Assembly (NCBI RefSeq): GCF_036946495.1
Contig: NZ_JAQIIX010000001.1
Span: forward strand, 1,054,001 to 1,118,000
Direction of reading: 5' to 3'
Length of the DNA stretch: 64,000 bases
Origin: Mycolicibacterium neoaurum
GTDB taxonomy: Bacteria; Actinomycetota; Actinomycetes; Mycobacteriales; Mycobacteriaceae
Shown: positions 26,459 through 37,843 of the stretch, piece by piece
Layout of the letters: each line of letters begins with the position of its first letter
Position numbering within the stretch: the stretch's first letter is position 1
Made by a program: the position numbers and the translations under genes
The notes under the pieces: generated by a model
What the model saw: only the letters and a program-made list of their open reading frames with translations
Database searches by the model: none
Told to the model about the DNA's origin: nothing

Positions 26459-26915
26459 CTAACCCAGCGCCGCCAGCGCCCGCCGCCAATCGGCCTGATC
26501 GCGCGCGACGCCGGGTTCCTTGCACTCGGCGAACCGGATCACACCGGCCGAGTCGACGGCGAAGGTCCCTCGGTTGGGATAGCCGGTGTCGGGGTTGAAC
26601 ACCCCGTAGGCCTGCGCGACGGCGCCGTGCGGCCAGAAATCGGCCAGCACTGGGAAGGTGAACCCGTTCTCGTTCGCCCAGGTCTTGTGGGTCGGGGGTG
26701 GTCCGACCGAGAGAGCGAGCACCGCGCGGTCGTCATTCTGGTACTCCGCCAACCGCTGCTGGATCTCGCCGAGTTCACCCTGACAGATCGGGGTGAAGGC
26801 CAGCGGGAAGAAGACCAGCAGAACCGCACGGGGCCGCAGCGCGGACAACGTGACGGGACGGCCGTTGTGGTCCTTGAGCGTGAAGTCCGGTGCGGGGGGT
26901 CCCGACCTGGAGCAC
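26459..26915 (-). pseudogene. ahpE: One-Cys peroxiredoxin AhpE with an apparent +1 frameshift in its N-terminal codons
   Basis: AhpE reduces peroxides and peroxynitrite with a peroxidatic Cys. The C-terminal about 130 residues are intact, including FPLAFTPICQGEL with that Cys and SVGPPPTHKTWANENGF. Upstream, GTG 26915 opens VLQVGTP, the expected N-terminus, but the frame breaks at a run of six G (26894-26899 on plus; six C on the coding strand). With five, the protein would read VLQVGTPAPDFTLKDHNGRPVTLSAL and match the family throughout. As given, the uninterrupted frame only begins at TTG 26848. Sequencing or assembly error is most likely; a real null mutation is possible. Located 2 bases after the DUF3052 stop. 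Confidence 0.8.
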
Positions 26916-26917
26916 GG

Positions 26918-27349
26918 TTACCGCCTGCCGGCGGCCTTGGACTTTGGCTGCACCAGCCGGCTGGCGATCCAACCACCCAGGTTCGCCGACGAGGTCTGCA
27001 TCAGGCCCGCGGTAGGCGCGGACTCCGCGATCTCGGCGGGCTGCACATGGCCGGGCTTACCGGTCTTGGGCGTCACCACCCAGATGACTCCGTCGTCGGC
27101 CAGCGGCGCGATGGCGTCCATCAGCCGGTCGACCAGGTCTCCGTCGTCATCGCGCCACCACAGCAGCACCACATCGACCACCTCGTCGGCGTCCTCGTCG
27201 AGCAGTTCACCACCGCTGGCGTCCTCGATATCGGCCCGGATGTCGTCGTCGGTGTCCTCGTCCCACCCCAACTCCTGGACAACCTGGCCCTTCTGGATGC
27301 CCAGACTGCGGGCGTAATTGGGGTCAGATTCCTTCCCCGCCGCGACCAC
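26918..27349 (-). CDS. DUF3052 domain protein (Rv2239c-type)
   Basis: 143 residues, acidic, single DUF3052 domain: ARSLGIQKGQVVQELGWDED, ADEVVDVVLLWWRDDDGDLVDRLMDA and GVIWVVTPKTGKPGHVQPAEI. Function unknown across actinobacteria. GTG at 27349 is preceded by AGGAGGAGG, an unusually strong ribosome-binding site that decides the start against the 12-residue extension to 27385. Directly upstream of ahpE on the same strand, so the two are cotranscribed. Confidence 0.9.
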   Translation of the reverse strand: MVAAGKESDPNYARSLGIQKGQVVQELGWDEDTDDDIRADIEDASGGELLDEDADEVVDVVLLWWRDDDGDLVDRLMDAIAPLADDGVIWVVTPKTGKPGHVQPAEIAESAPTAGLMQTSSANLGGWIASRLVQPKSKAAGRR

Positions 27350-27480
27350 CTTTGTCCTCCTCCTGATGTTTGTTCTTCTGCACAAGCGCGTGACGCCTAT
27401 CGTCGCACGTCGTATCCCGTCAGCCGCCCTCCTGGGCGCAACTTCGGGTCAACTTTTGGTCAACTTCGTCTTGATGGCTG

Positions 27481-28032
27481 TCAATATGCGGCATCGCAGA
27501 GGTCCAGCACCAGCGTTCGCGAATCGTTCAGCCGGTTGATCGCGTCGTTGAACGGACTGGGCCCGATATCGTCGGCGATCGCCGCGGACACCGCGCGCGC
27601 CGCATCCGCCCAGCCCAGCAGCGCATCGCGCAGGTCCGGGCGCAGCGGGTCGGTGATACTGCCGGCCACCACGTCGGCGCTGGTGTTCAGCGCGGCGATC
27701 GCGGGCCGGGCCGAGGCCGCGACATCGGCGTTGGCATTTCGGGCATCGACATAGGCGTTGACCGACGTGATGGCATCGGCACTGCTGGAACTGACCGCCT
27801 CGCACGAGGTATGCACGGCCTCGCGAGTGATCGACGACTGCCGGGAGGCCTCCTTGGAACTGGACACCGCAGATGATTCCGCGGCCGACGCCGATACCGA
27901 GGCTTGATAGACCGGCGCATCCGCGGTGTCGACCGTGGCAGTACCTCCGACGGTGCTACTGCAACCCACCATCGCGACCGCGGCACCCAGCGCGCAGATT
28001 GTCGCCAGGCCACCCCGCCAACTCCTCAGCAT
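27481..28032 (-). CDS. Hypothetical lipoprotein, Rv2240c-like
   Basis: 183 residues. A lipoprotein signal (LRSWRGGLATICALGAAVAMVGC) is followed by a Ser/Ala-rich low-complexity stretch (SASAAESSAVSSSKEAS) and a helical domain (SSADAITSVNAYVDARNANADVAASARPAIAALN). Two Cys in the mature part (TSCEAV, DLCDAA). Position just before aceE matches the mycobacterial gene order. Start at 28032 favours the lipoprotein signal over the 9-residue extension to 28059. Function unknown. Confidence 0.82.
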   Translation of the reverse strand: MLRSWRGGLATICALGAAVAMVGCSSTVGGTATVDTADAPVYQASVSASAAESSAVSSSKEASRQSSITREAVHTSCEAVSSSSADAITSVNAYVDARNANADVAASARPAIAALNTSADVVAGSITDPLRPDLRDALLGWADAARAVSAAIADDIGPSPFNDAINRLNDSRTLVLDLCDAAY

Positions 28033-28184
28033 CACCGTCGAACCTACCGCGTCGCCCACCGGATCGCCGGATCATTCGACGAGGCCACCCCGCACGGTGA
28101 CGTCGGGCACGATAGGGGGAGGATATGAGCTGCCACAAGCACCAGATCCACCCCTTGAAAGCACCTTCTACCGAGGAGCCGTAG

Positions 28185-30974
<2,790 letters not shown>

Positions 30975-30983
30975 ACGTGGCGT

Positions 30984-31021
30984 GTGGAGCCCCGCCCCGA
31001 ACGAAAAGGGCGGGGCTCCAC
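30984..31021 (+). terminator. Intrinsic terminator hairpin after aceE
   Basis: A perfect 14-bp inverted repeat, GTGGAGCCCCGCCC and its complement, flanks a 10-base loop, 9 bases after the aceE stop. No U-tract follows, as is common in mycobacteria. It insulates aceE from mabR. Confidence 0.85.
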
Positions 31022-31032
31022 AAACGCGACGG

Positions 31033-31045
31033 TAAAATTTTAGAG
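31033..31045 (+). promoter_or_regulatory. Candidate -10 box for a leaderless mabR transcript
   Basis: TAAAAT at 31033-31038 (within the palindrome TAAAATTTTA) lies 7 bases before GTG 31046, the spacing at which transcription would begin on the start codon. Mycobacteria make many leaderless mRNAs. Inferred from spacing only. Confidence 0.45.
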
Positions 31046-32329
31046 GTGCCCGACAATTCTTTCCCCGAGCCGCGTTCTCCGCTCACCATCCTGGAGGGTG
31101 TTCCGGAGTCGCTGCGGCGTCGGCTGAAGCAGTATTCGGGCCGGCTCGCCACCGAGACGGTGCAGGCCATGCAGGAGCGGCTGCCCTTTTTCGCCGACCT
31201 GGAGGCCTCTCAGCGCGCGAGCGTGCAACTTGTCGTCCAAACCGCCGTCGTCAACTTCGCCGAGTGGCTGCACGACCCGGGCAGCGACCTCGGCTACACC
31301 GCCGAGGCCTTCGCGCTGGTGCCGCAGGATCTGACCCGTCACGTCGCGCTGCGTCAGACCGTGGACATGGTCCGTGTGACCACCGAGTTCCTCGAGGAAC
31401 TGCTGCCGATGCTCGGCCGCAACGAGGAGCAGACCAACGCACTGACCATCGGCATCCTGCGTTACAGCCGCGACCTGGCGTTCGCCGCCGCGGCGAGCTA
31501 CGCCGACGCGGCCGAGGCGCGCGGGGCCTGGGACACCCGGATGGAGGCCAATATCGTTGACGCCATCGTGCGCGGCGATGCGGGCAGCGGGCTACAGTCA
31601 CAGGCGGCCGCGCTGAACTGGGATGCGACCGCCCCGGCCACCGTCATCGTGGGCACTCCGCGTCCGGATCGCATAGATCTGGCCATCGGTGACGTGCATG
31701 CCGCGGGCAACCGGCACGACAGGGCCACCCTCTCCGATGTACACGGCACCTGGCTGGTTGCCATCGTGGCCGGTTCACTGTCGCTGACCGACCGCTTCCT
31801 TGCCGATCTACTCTCCGTCTTCGACGACGGGCCTGTCGTCGTGGGGCCGACCGCGATGAGCCTGTCCGGACTGCACCGCAGCGCCGCGGAGGCCATCGCC
31901 GGCATGCATGCCGTCGCGGGTTGGAGTGGCGCTCCGCGGCCGGTATCAGCCCGCGAACTGCTACCCGAACGCGCGCTGCTGGGTGACGAGAACGCGCTGT
32001 CCGCGCTGGAATCCGAGGTGATGCGCCCCCTCGCCGATGCCGGTCCGGCGCTGACCGAGACGCTGGACACCTATCTCGATTCGGGTGGTGCCATAGAAGC
32101 GTGCGCGCGCAAATTGTTCGTTCATCCAAACACCGTGCGCTATCGACTGAAACGGATCGCCGACTTCACCGGGCGCGATCCCACCGTCCCGCGCGATGCC
32201 TACGTCCTGCGCGTCGCCACCACGGTCGGTCGGCTACAACGTGACCTGGGCCACTTCAGCACGACAAATGGCAGTACAACGAGCCCCGTGGGGCCGCTGG
32301 GGAACCGTTGGTCGGGACCTATGCGGTAA
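31046..32329 (+). CDS. mabR: Mycolic-acid biosynthesis regulator MabR (PucR-type)
   Basis: 427 residues. The C-terminal helix-turn-helix is ACARKLFVHPNTVRYRLKRIADFTGRD; the N-terminal region is a helical sensory domain (LEASQRASVQLVVQTAVVNFAEWLHD). In M. smegmatis and M. tuberculosis MabR (Rv2242) regulates fabD-acpM-kasA-kasB, and an acyl-CoA ligand is proposed (recalled). GTG at 31046 matches VPDNSFPEPRS of homologues. Located immediately upstream of fabD, with a candidate operator between them. Confidence 0.93.
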   Translation: MPDNSFPEPRSPLTILEGVPESLRRRLKQYSGRLATETVQAMQERLPFFADLEASQRASVQLVVQTAVVNFAEWLHDPGSDLGYTAEAFALVPQDLTRHVALRQTVDMVRVTTEFLEELLPMLGRNEEQTNALTIGILRYSRDLAFAAAASYADAAEARGAWDTRMEANIVDAIVRGDAGSGLQSQAAALNWDATAPATVIVGTPRPDRIDLAIGDVHAAGNRHDRATLSDVHGTWLVAIVAGSLSLTDRFLADLLSVFDDGPVVVGPTAMSLSGLHRSAAEAIAGMHAVAGWSGAPRPVSARELLPERALLGDENALSALESEVMRPLADAGPALTETLDTYLDSGGAIEACARKLFVHPNTVRYRLKRIADFTGRDPTVPRDAYVLRVATTVGRLQRDLGHFSTTNGSTTSPVGPLGNRWSGPMR

Positions 32330-32373
32330 ATGGATATCGCGCCGAGGTCACGTCCCGGTCGCTTCACGTGCTG

Positions 32374-32394
32374 TTTTGTAGAAACTCCACAAAA
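32374..32394. promoter_or_regulatory. Inverted repeat TTTTGT-N9-ACAAAA, candidate MabR operator of the FAS-II operon
   Basis: Perfect 6-bp arms with a 9-bp spacer in the mabR-fabD gap, 45 bases after the mabR stop and about 35 bases before an AT-rich -10-like region (ATATTCT near 32410). MabR is known to bind upstream of fabD, and I recall a TTTTGT/ACAAAA-type repeat as its site, so this is the most likely operator. Confidence 0.65.
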
Positions 32395-32460
32395 GAATAA
32401 GACAAGGTTCATATTCTCTTACACGGCGCTATGAGCGGCTCACAGTGTTTTCTTAATCCC

Positions 32461-33381
32461 GTGCTTGCTTTGCTTGCTCCCGGCCAGGGATCCCAGACGC
32501 CCGGCATGCTCACCCCGTGGGTCGAGCTGCCCGGCGCCGTCGACCGTCTGACCACCTGGTCGGAGATCAGCGGACTGGACCTCGTACGCCTGGGAACCAC
32601 CGCCACCGCCGAGGAGATCGCCGACACCGCGGTGACCCAGCCTCTGGTCGTGGCCGCCACGCTGCTGGCCTACGAAGAGCTCACCAAGCGTGAAGTACTG
32701 GACGGTGAGTCCGCCGAAAATGGCACGGTGGTCGCAGGACACTCCGTCGGTGAGATCGCCGCCTACGCCATCGCCGGCGTCATCTCCGCCGATGACGCGG
32801 TCAAGCTCGCGGCCACCCGCGGCGCCGAGATGGCCAAGGCCTGCGCGCTGGAGCCCACCGGTATGGCCGCCGTACTCGGTGGCGACGAGTCCGAGGTTCT
32901 GGCGCGGCTGGAATCCCTCGATCTGATCCCCGCCAACCGCAACGCCGCCGGCCAGATCGTCGCCGCCGGTGCCGTCGCCGCACTGGAGAAGCTGGCCGAG
33001 GATCCCCCGGCCAAGGCGCGGGTGCGGGTGCTGGCCACCGCTGGCGCGTTCCACACCCATTACATGGCACCCGCCGCCGAGGGATACGCGGCCGCCGCGG
33101 GTGAGGTGGCGACCGCCGAGCCGACCCGGACTCTGCTGTCCAATGCCGACGGCAAGCCCGTGGCCGATGCCGCCGACGCCATGACCAAGCTGGTCGCCCA
33201 GATGACCCGCCCGGTGCGCTGGGACCTGATCAACGAGACCCTGCGCGGTATGGCGGTGTCGGCGCTGGTCGAGTTCCCGCCGGCCGGAACACTCGTCGGT
33301 ATCGCCAAGCGCGAGCTCAAGGGCACACCGACCAAGGCCATCAAGGCCCCCGAAGACCTGGACGGGCTCGCCGAGCTCTGA
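32461..33381 (+). CDS. fabD: Malonyl-CoA:ACP transacylase
   Basis: 306 residues. Loads malonyl groups on AcpM for FAS-II elongation. Motifs: LLAPGQGSQTPGML at the N-terminus, nucleophile elbow AGHSVGEIAAYA (GHSxG), and FHTHYM with the catalytic His. GTG 32461 aligns with the homologue start; the frame opens at ATG 32431, giving an odd ten-residue extension. First gene of the FAS-II operon, followed by acpM after a 72-base gap. Confidence 0.95.
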   Translation: MLALLAPGQGSQTPGMLTPWVELPGAVDRLTTWSEISGLDLVRLGTTATAEEIADTAVTQPLVVAATLLAYEELTKREVLDGESAENGTVVAGHSVGEIAAYAIAGVISADDAVKLAATRGAEMAKACALEPTGMAAVLGGDESEVLARLESLDLIPANRNAAGQIVAAGAVAALEKLAEDPPAKARVRVLATAGAFHTHYMAPAAEGYAAAAGEVATAEPTRTLLSNADGKPVADAADAMTKLVAQMTRPVRWDLINETLRGMAVSALVEFPPAGTLVGIAKRELKGTPTKAIKAPEDLDGLAEL

Positions 33382-33453
33382 CCCGGAGTACGAAAGAACC
33401 ACAGACTCGAACCATCCCGACAGCCGGGATGGCAAAACACAGAAGGAGCCATC

Positions 33454-33750
33454 GTGGCCGCCAGTCAAGAAGAAATCATCGCCGGTCTCGCCGAGATCAT
33501 CGAAGAGGTCACCGGCATCGAGCCCTCCGAGGTCACCCCGGAGAAGAGCTTCGTCGACGACCTGGACATCGACTCGCTGTCAATGGTCGAGATCGCCGTC
33601 CAGACCGAAGACAAGTACGGCGTGAAGATCCCCGACGAGGACCTCGCCGGTCTGCGCACCGTGGGTGACGTCGTCGCCTACATCCAGAAGCTCGAGGCCG
33701 AGAACCCCGAGGCCGCTGCCGCCCTGCGCGAGAAGTTTGGCTCGGAATGA
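33454..33750 (+). CDS. acpM: Meromycolate extension acyl carrier protein
   Basis: 98 residues, an ACP with the mycobacterial C-terminal tail. The phosphopantetheine attachment Ser41 is in DIDSLSMVEIAVQTEDKYG. It carries growing meromycolate chains between FAS-II enzymes. GTG start preceded by AGAAGGAG 5 bases away. Overlaps kasA by ATGA. Confidence 0.98.
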   Translation: MAASQEEIIAGLAEIIEEVTGIEPSEVTPEKSFVDDLDIDSLSMVEIAVQTEDKYGVKIPDEDLAGLRTVGDVVAYIQKLEAENPEAAAALREKFGSE

Positions 33751-34997
33751 CCAAACCTTCCACTGCTAACGGCGGGTTCCCGAATGTCGTGGTAACCGCC
33801 GTCACGGCGACCACGTCGCTGGCACCGGACATCGAGAGCACGTGGAAGGGCTTGCTGGCCGGCGAGAGCGGCATCCGCAAGCTCGAGGACGACTTCGTCG
33901 AGAAGTGGGACCTGGCAGCCAAGATCGGCGGGCACCTCAAGGAGCCGCTCGATCCGCTGATGTCACGTCTGGAAATGCGACGGATGTCCTACGTGCAGCG
34001 GATGGCCAAGTACCTCGGCAACCAGCTCTGGGAGACCGCGGGCAAGCCGGAGGTCGATCCCGACCGTTTCTCGGTCGTGATCGGCACCGGCCTCGGTGGC
34101 GGCGAGAAGATCGTCGAAACCTATGACGCGATGAACGAAGGCGGGCCCCGCAAGGTGTCCCCGCTCGCCGTTCAGATGATCATGCCCAACGGTGCTGCCG
34201 CCGTCGTCGGCCTCGAACTCGGGGCCCGTGCCGGCGTCATCACCCCGGTCTCGGCGTGTTCGTCGGGCTCGGAGGGCATCGCCCACGCATGGCGTCAGAT
34301 CGTCATGGGTGACGCGGACATCGCCGTCTGTGGTGGCGTCGAGGGTGCCATCGAGGCGCTGCCGATCGCGGCGTTCTCGATGATGCGTGCGATGTCGACC
34401 CGCAATGACGATCCCGAGGCGGCTTCCCGTCCGTTCGACAAGGATCGTGACGGTTTCGTCTTCGGTGAGGCCGGTGCGCTCATGGTCATCGAGACCGAGG
34501 AGCACGCCCTGGCCCGTGGCGCCAAGCCGCTGGCCCGTCTGATGGGTGCCGGTATCACCTCCGATGCGTTCCACATGGTGGCTCCGGCCGCGGACGGCGC
34601 GCGCGCCGGCCAGGCCATGAAGCGCGCCATGGAGACCGCCGGGTTGACTGCCAAGGACATCTCGCACGTCAACGCGCACGCGACGTCCACCTCGATCGGC
34701 GACGTCGCCGAGGCGAATGCCATCCGGGTCGCCGGTGTGGAGCACGCCGCGGTGTACGCGCCGAAGTCGGCGCTGGGCCACTCGATCGGTGCCGTCGGCG
34801 CCCTCGAGTCGATCCTGACCGTGCTGGCGCTGCGTGACGGTGTCATTCCGCCCACGCTCAACTACGAGACCCCCGATCCTGAGATCGATCTCGATGTTGT
34901 CGCGGGTGAGCCTCGTTATGGCGACTACCAGTACGCCATCAACAACTCGTTCGGTTTCGGTGGCCACAATGTGGCTCTGGCCTTCGGGCGGTACTGA
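33747..34997 (+). CDS. kasA: Beta-ketoacyl-ACP synthase KasA
   Basis: 416 residues. FAS-II condensing enzyme that elongates acyl-AcpM. Active-site Cys171 lies in VSACSSGSEG; the two His are in NAHATSTSIGD and GHSIGAVGALES. Same length and spacing as tuberculosis KasA. ATG overlaps the acpM stop. Confidence 0.97.
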   Translation: MTKPSTANGGFPNVVVTAVTATTSLAPDIESTWKGLLAGESGIRKLEDDFVEKWDLAAKIGGHLKEPLDPLMSRLEMRRMSYVQRMAKYLGNQLWETAGKPEVDPDRFSVVIGTGLGGGEKIVETYDAMNEGGPRKVSPLAVQMIMPNGAAAVVGLELGARAGVITPVSACSSGSEGIAHAWRQIVMGDADIAVCGGVEGAIEALPIAAFSMMRAMSTRNDDPEAASRPFDKDRDGFVFGEAGALMVIETEEHALARGAKPLARLMGAGITSDAFHMVAPAADGARAGQAMKRAMETAGLTAKDISHVNAHATSTSIGDVAEANAIRVAGVEHAAVYAPKSALGHSIGAVGALESILTVLALRDGVIPPTLNYETPDPEIDLDVVAGEPRYGDYQYAINNSFGFGGHNVALAFGRY

Positions 34998-35054
34998 GAC
35001 AGAGCGTTACTGAGGCTTCAGAAGACAGGCCTTTCGAAGATCGCAGTACATGAG

Positions 35055-36320
35055 GTGGGGAACGGCTTGAACAAGCTGTCTACGGGGAACGGTTTGCCCA
35101 ACGTGGTCGTCACTGGCATCGCCATGACGACCGCGTTGGCCACCGATGCCGAAACGACATGGAAGAAACTGCTTGCCGGTGAGAGTGGCATCCGCCGGCT
35201 CGACGACCCGTTCGTCGAGGAATACGACCTGCCGGTCCGCATCGGTGGTCACCTGCTGGAGGATTTCGAGGACGAGCTCAACCGCGTCGAGAAGCGACGG
35301 CTGTCCTACCTGCAGAAGATGGCGACCGTCATCGGGCGACGGGTCTGGGAGAACGCCGGGTCCCCCGACGTCGACCCCAAGCGGTTGATGGTCTCCATCG
35401 GAACAGGCCTCGGCTCGGCGGAGGAACTGATCTTCGCCTACGACGGTATGCGGGCCAAGGGTCTGCGGGCCGTTTCCCCACTGGTCGTCCAGATGTACAT
35501 GCCCAACGGTGCGGCCGCTGCCGTCGGACTGGAGCGCAAGGCCAAAGCCGGTGTCAACACCGTCATCTCGGCCTGCGCGTCGGGATCGGAAGGTATCGCC
35601 AACGCGTGGCGCAACATCGTCTTCGGTGAGGCCGATATCGCCATCTGCGGTGGCGTGGAGACCAAGATCGAGGCGGTGCCGATCGCCGGGTTCGCCCAGA
35701 TGCGCATCGTGCTGTCGAACACCAACGACGACCCGCCGGGTGCCTGTCGGCCGTTCGACGTCGACCGCAACGGGTTCGTCTTCGGCGAGGGCGGCGCGAT
35801 GATGGTCATCGAGACCGAGGAACACGCCAAGGCGCGCGGGGCCAACATCCTGGCTCGCATCATGGGCGCCAGCGTCACCTCCGACGGCTTCCACATCGTG
35901 GCGCCGGACCCCAACGGCGAGCAAGCCGGCTACGCGATGAGCCGGGCCATCGAGTTGGCGGGCCTGCAGCCCTCGGATATCGATCATGTCAACGCGCACG
36001 CCACCGGCACCTCCGTCGGTGACGTCGCCGAAGGTGTGGCGATCAACAACGCCATGAAGGGCCACCGGCCCGCGGTGTACGCGCCCAAGTCCGCGCTGGG
36101 CCATTCGGTCGGTGCGGTCGGTGCGGTGGAGTCGATTCTCACCGTGCTCGCCTTGCGTGACGGGGTCATCCCGCCCACGCTGAACCTGAAGAATCTGGAT
36201 CCCGAGATCGACCTGGACGTGGTGGCTGGCGAGCCGCGCACCGGCAACTACCAATACGCGATCAACAACTCGTTCGGATTCGGTGGGCACAATGTGGCGC
36301 TCACCTTCGGAAAGTACTGA
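35055..36320 (+). CDS. kasB: Beta-ketoacyl-ACP synthase KasB
   Basis: 421 residues. FAS-II condensing enzyme that completes full-length meromycolates. Cys174 in VISACASGSEG, His residues in NAHATGTSVGD and GHSVGAVGAVES. N-terminus is shorter than the tuberculosis protein (from memory about 438 residues). GTG 35055 and TTG 35067 are alternative starts. 57-base gap after kasA. Confidence 0.95.
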   Translation: MGNGLNKLSTGNGLPNVVVTGIAMTTALATDAETTWKKLLAGESGIRRLDDPFVEEYDLPVRIGGHLLEDFEDELNRVEKRRLSYLQKMATVIGRRVWENAGSPDVDPKRLMVSIGTGLGSAEELIFAYDGMRAKGLRAVSPLVVQMYMPNGAAAAVGLERKAKAGVNTVISACASGSEGIANAWRNIVFGEADIAICGGVETKIEAVPIAGFAQMRIVLSNTNDDPPGACRPFDVDRNGFVFGEGGAMMVIETEEHAKARGANILARIMGASVTSDGFHIVAPDPNGEQAGYAMSRAIELAGLQPSDIDHVNAHATGTSVGDVAEGVAINNAMKGHRPAVYAPKSALGHSVGAVGAVESILTVLALRDGVIPPTLNLKNLDPEIDLDVVAGEPRTGNYQYAINNSFGFGGHNVALTFGKY

Positions 36321-36375
36321 ACAAGGTAAAACCCGAGGGCGCCGGTCACCATCCGACGCGTAAGAGGAGGACTGG

Positions 36376-37797
36376 ATGACCATCATGGCTCCCGAAGCGG
36401 CCGCCGAGTCGCTCGACCCACGTGATCCGCTGCTGCGGCTGAGCACGTTCTTCGACGACGGCAGCGTCTCGCTGCTGCACGAGCGCGACAAGTCCGGTGT
36501 GCTCGCCGCATCCGGCACGGTCAACGGTGTGAAGACCATCGCGTTCTGCACCGACGGCACCGTGATGGGCGGCGCCATGGGCATCGAGGGATGTGCGCAC
36601 ATCGTCGACGCCTACGACACCGCCATCGAGGAGCAGAGCCCGATCGTGGGCATCTGGCACTCCGGCGGTGCGCGACTAGCCGAAGGCGTCAAGGCCCTGC
36701 ACGCGGTCGGTCTGGTCTTCGAGGCGATGATCCGGGCCTCGGGCTACATCCCGCAGATCTCGGTGGTCGTCGGTTTCGCCGCCGGCGGCGCCGCCTACGG
36801 ACCCGCCCTGACCGACGTCATCATCATGGCCCCGGACAGCAAGGTCTTCGTGACCGGTCCGGACGTGGTGCGCAGCGTGACCGGCGAGGACGTCGACATG
36901 GTGTCCCTCGGTGGCCCGGAGGCCCATCACAAGAAGTCCGGCGTGTGCCACATCGTGGCCGACGACGAGCTCGACGCCTACGAGCGCGGCCGCCGCCTCG
37001 TCGGATTGTTCTGCCAGCAGGGGCATTTCGACCGGAGCAAGGCCGAGTCCGGTGATGTCGACCTCAAGGCCCTCATGCCCGAGTCGGCCCGCCGTGCCTA
37101 CGACGTGCACCCGATCGTCGAGGCGCTGTTGGACACCGACGCCCCGTTCGAGGAGTTCCAGTCCCGCTGGGCCCCGTCGATCGTGGTCGGCCTCGGCCGA
37201 CTGGCCGGCCGCTCGGTCGGTGTGATCGCCAACAACCCGCTGCGCCTCGGCGGCTGCCTGAACTCCGAAAGTGCCGAGAAGTCGGCGCGTTTCGTGCGGT
37301 TGTGCGATGCGTTCGGCATTCCGCTGGTGGTCGTGGTGGACGTGCCCGGTTACCTGCCCGGCGTCGATCAGGAGTGGGGTGGCGTGGTCCGGCGCGGCGC
37401 CAAGCTGCTGCACGCCTTCGGTGAGGCCACCGTCCCGCGGGTCACGCTGGTGACCCGCAAGATCTACGGCGGCGCCTACATCGCGATGAACTCCCGCTCG
37501 CTGGGCGCCACCAAGGTGTTCGCCTGGCCGGACGCCGAGGTCGCCGTCATGGGCGCCAAGGCCGCCGTCGGCATCCTGCACAAGCGCAAGCTCGCCGCCG
37601 CCGCGGATCACGAACGCGATGCGCTGCACGAGGAATTGGCCGCCGAGCACGAGCGGATCGCCGGTGGCGTGGACAGTGCCATCGAGATCGGCGTGGTGGA
37701 CGCCAAGATCGATCCCGCGCACACCCGCAGTGTCATCACCCAGGCGCTGGCCGAGGCTCCCGCCCGGCGCGGTCGACACAAGAACATCCCGCTGTAA
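36376..37797 (+). CDS. accD6: Acetyl-/propionyl-CoA carboxylase beta chain AccD6
   Basis: 473 residues, carboxyltransferase subunit making malonyl-CoA for FAS-II. Carboxyltransferase signatures are GIWHSGGARLAEGV, VVVGFAAGGAAYGPALTD, and in the C-terminal half VVVVDVPGYLPGVDQEWGG and KIYGGAYIAM. ATG with AAGAGGAGG ribosome-binding site. Last gene of the fabD-accD6 operon; its transcription originally ended at the palindromic repeat now split by an IS. Confidence 0.96.
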   Translation: MTIMAPEAAAESLDPRDPLLRLSTFFDDGSVSLLHERDKSGVLAASGTVNGVKTIAFCTDGTVMGGAMGIEGCAHIVDAYDTAIEEQSPIVGIWHSGGARLAEGVKALHAVGLVFEAMIRASGYIPQISVVVGFAAGGAAYGPALTDVIIMAPDSKVFVTGPDVVRSVTGEDVDMVSLGGPEAHHKKSGVCHIVADDELDAYERGRRLVGLFCQQGHFDRSKAESGDVDLKALMPESARRAYDVHPIVEALLDTDAPFEEFQSRWAPSIVVGLGRLAGRSVGVIANNPLRLGGCLNSESAEKSARFVRLCDAFGIPLVVVVDVPGYLPGVDQEWGGVVRRGAKLLHAFGEATVPRVTLVTRKIYGGAYIAMNSRSLGATKVFAWPDAEVAVMGAKAAVGILHKRKLAAAADHERDALHEELAAEHERIAGGVDSAIEIGVVDAKIDPAHTRSVITQALAEAPARRGRHKNIPL

Positions 37798-37818
37798 CCT
37801 TCTTCGGCTGGGCCCAAT

Positions 37819-37843
37819 GGCCAGTTATGACACGCTCTCCCCG
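37819..37843. repeat. Left half of 47-bp palindromic intergenic repeat, copy 1
   Basis: Starts GGCCAGTTATGACAC, continues GCTCTCCCCG. With the right half (39160-39181) it forms a 47-bp imperfect palindrome, 22 bases after the accD6 stop, interrupted by the IS. The last three bases (CCG) are the target duplication. Probably a bidirectional terminator for the FAS-II operon. Confidence 0.85.

Noticed and set aside
26459..26848. ahpE starting at TTG 26848 as a normal gene
   Set aside because: That start would drop the conserved N-terminal strand; the frame continues perfectly upstream if one base is removed.
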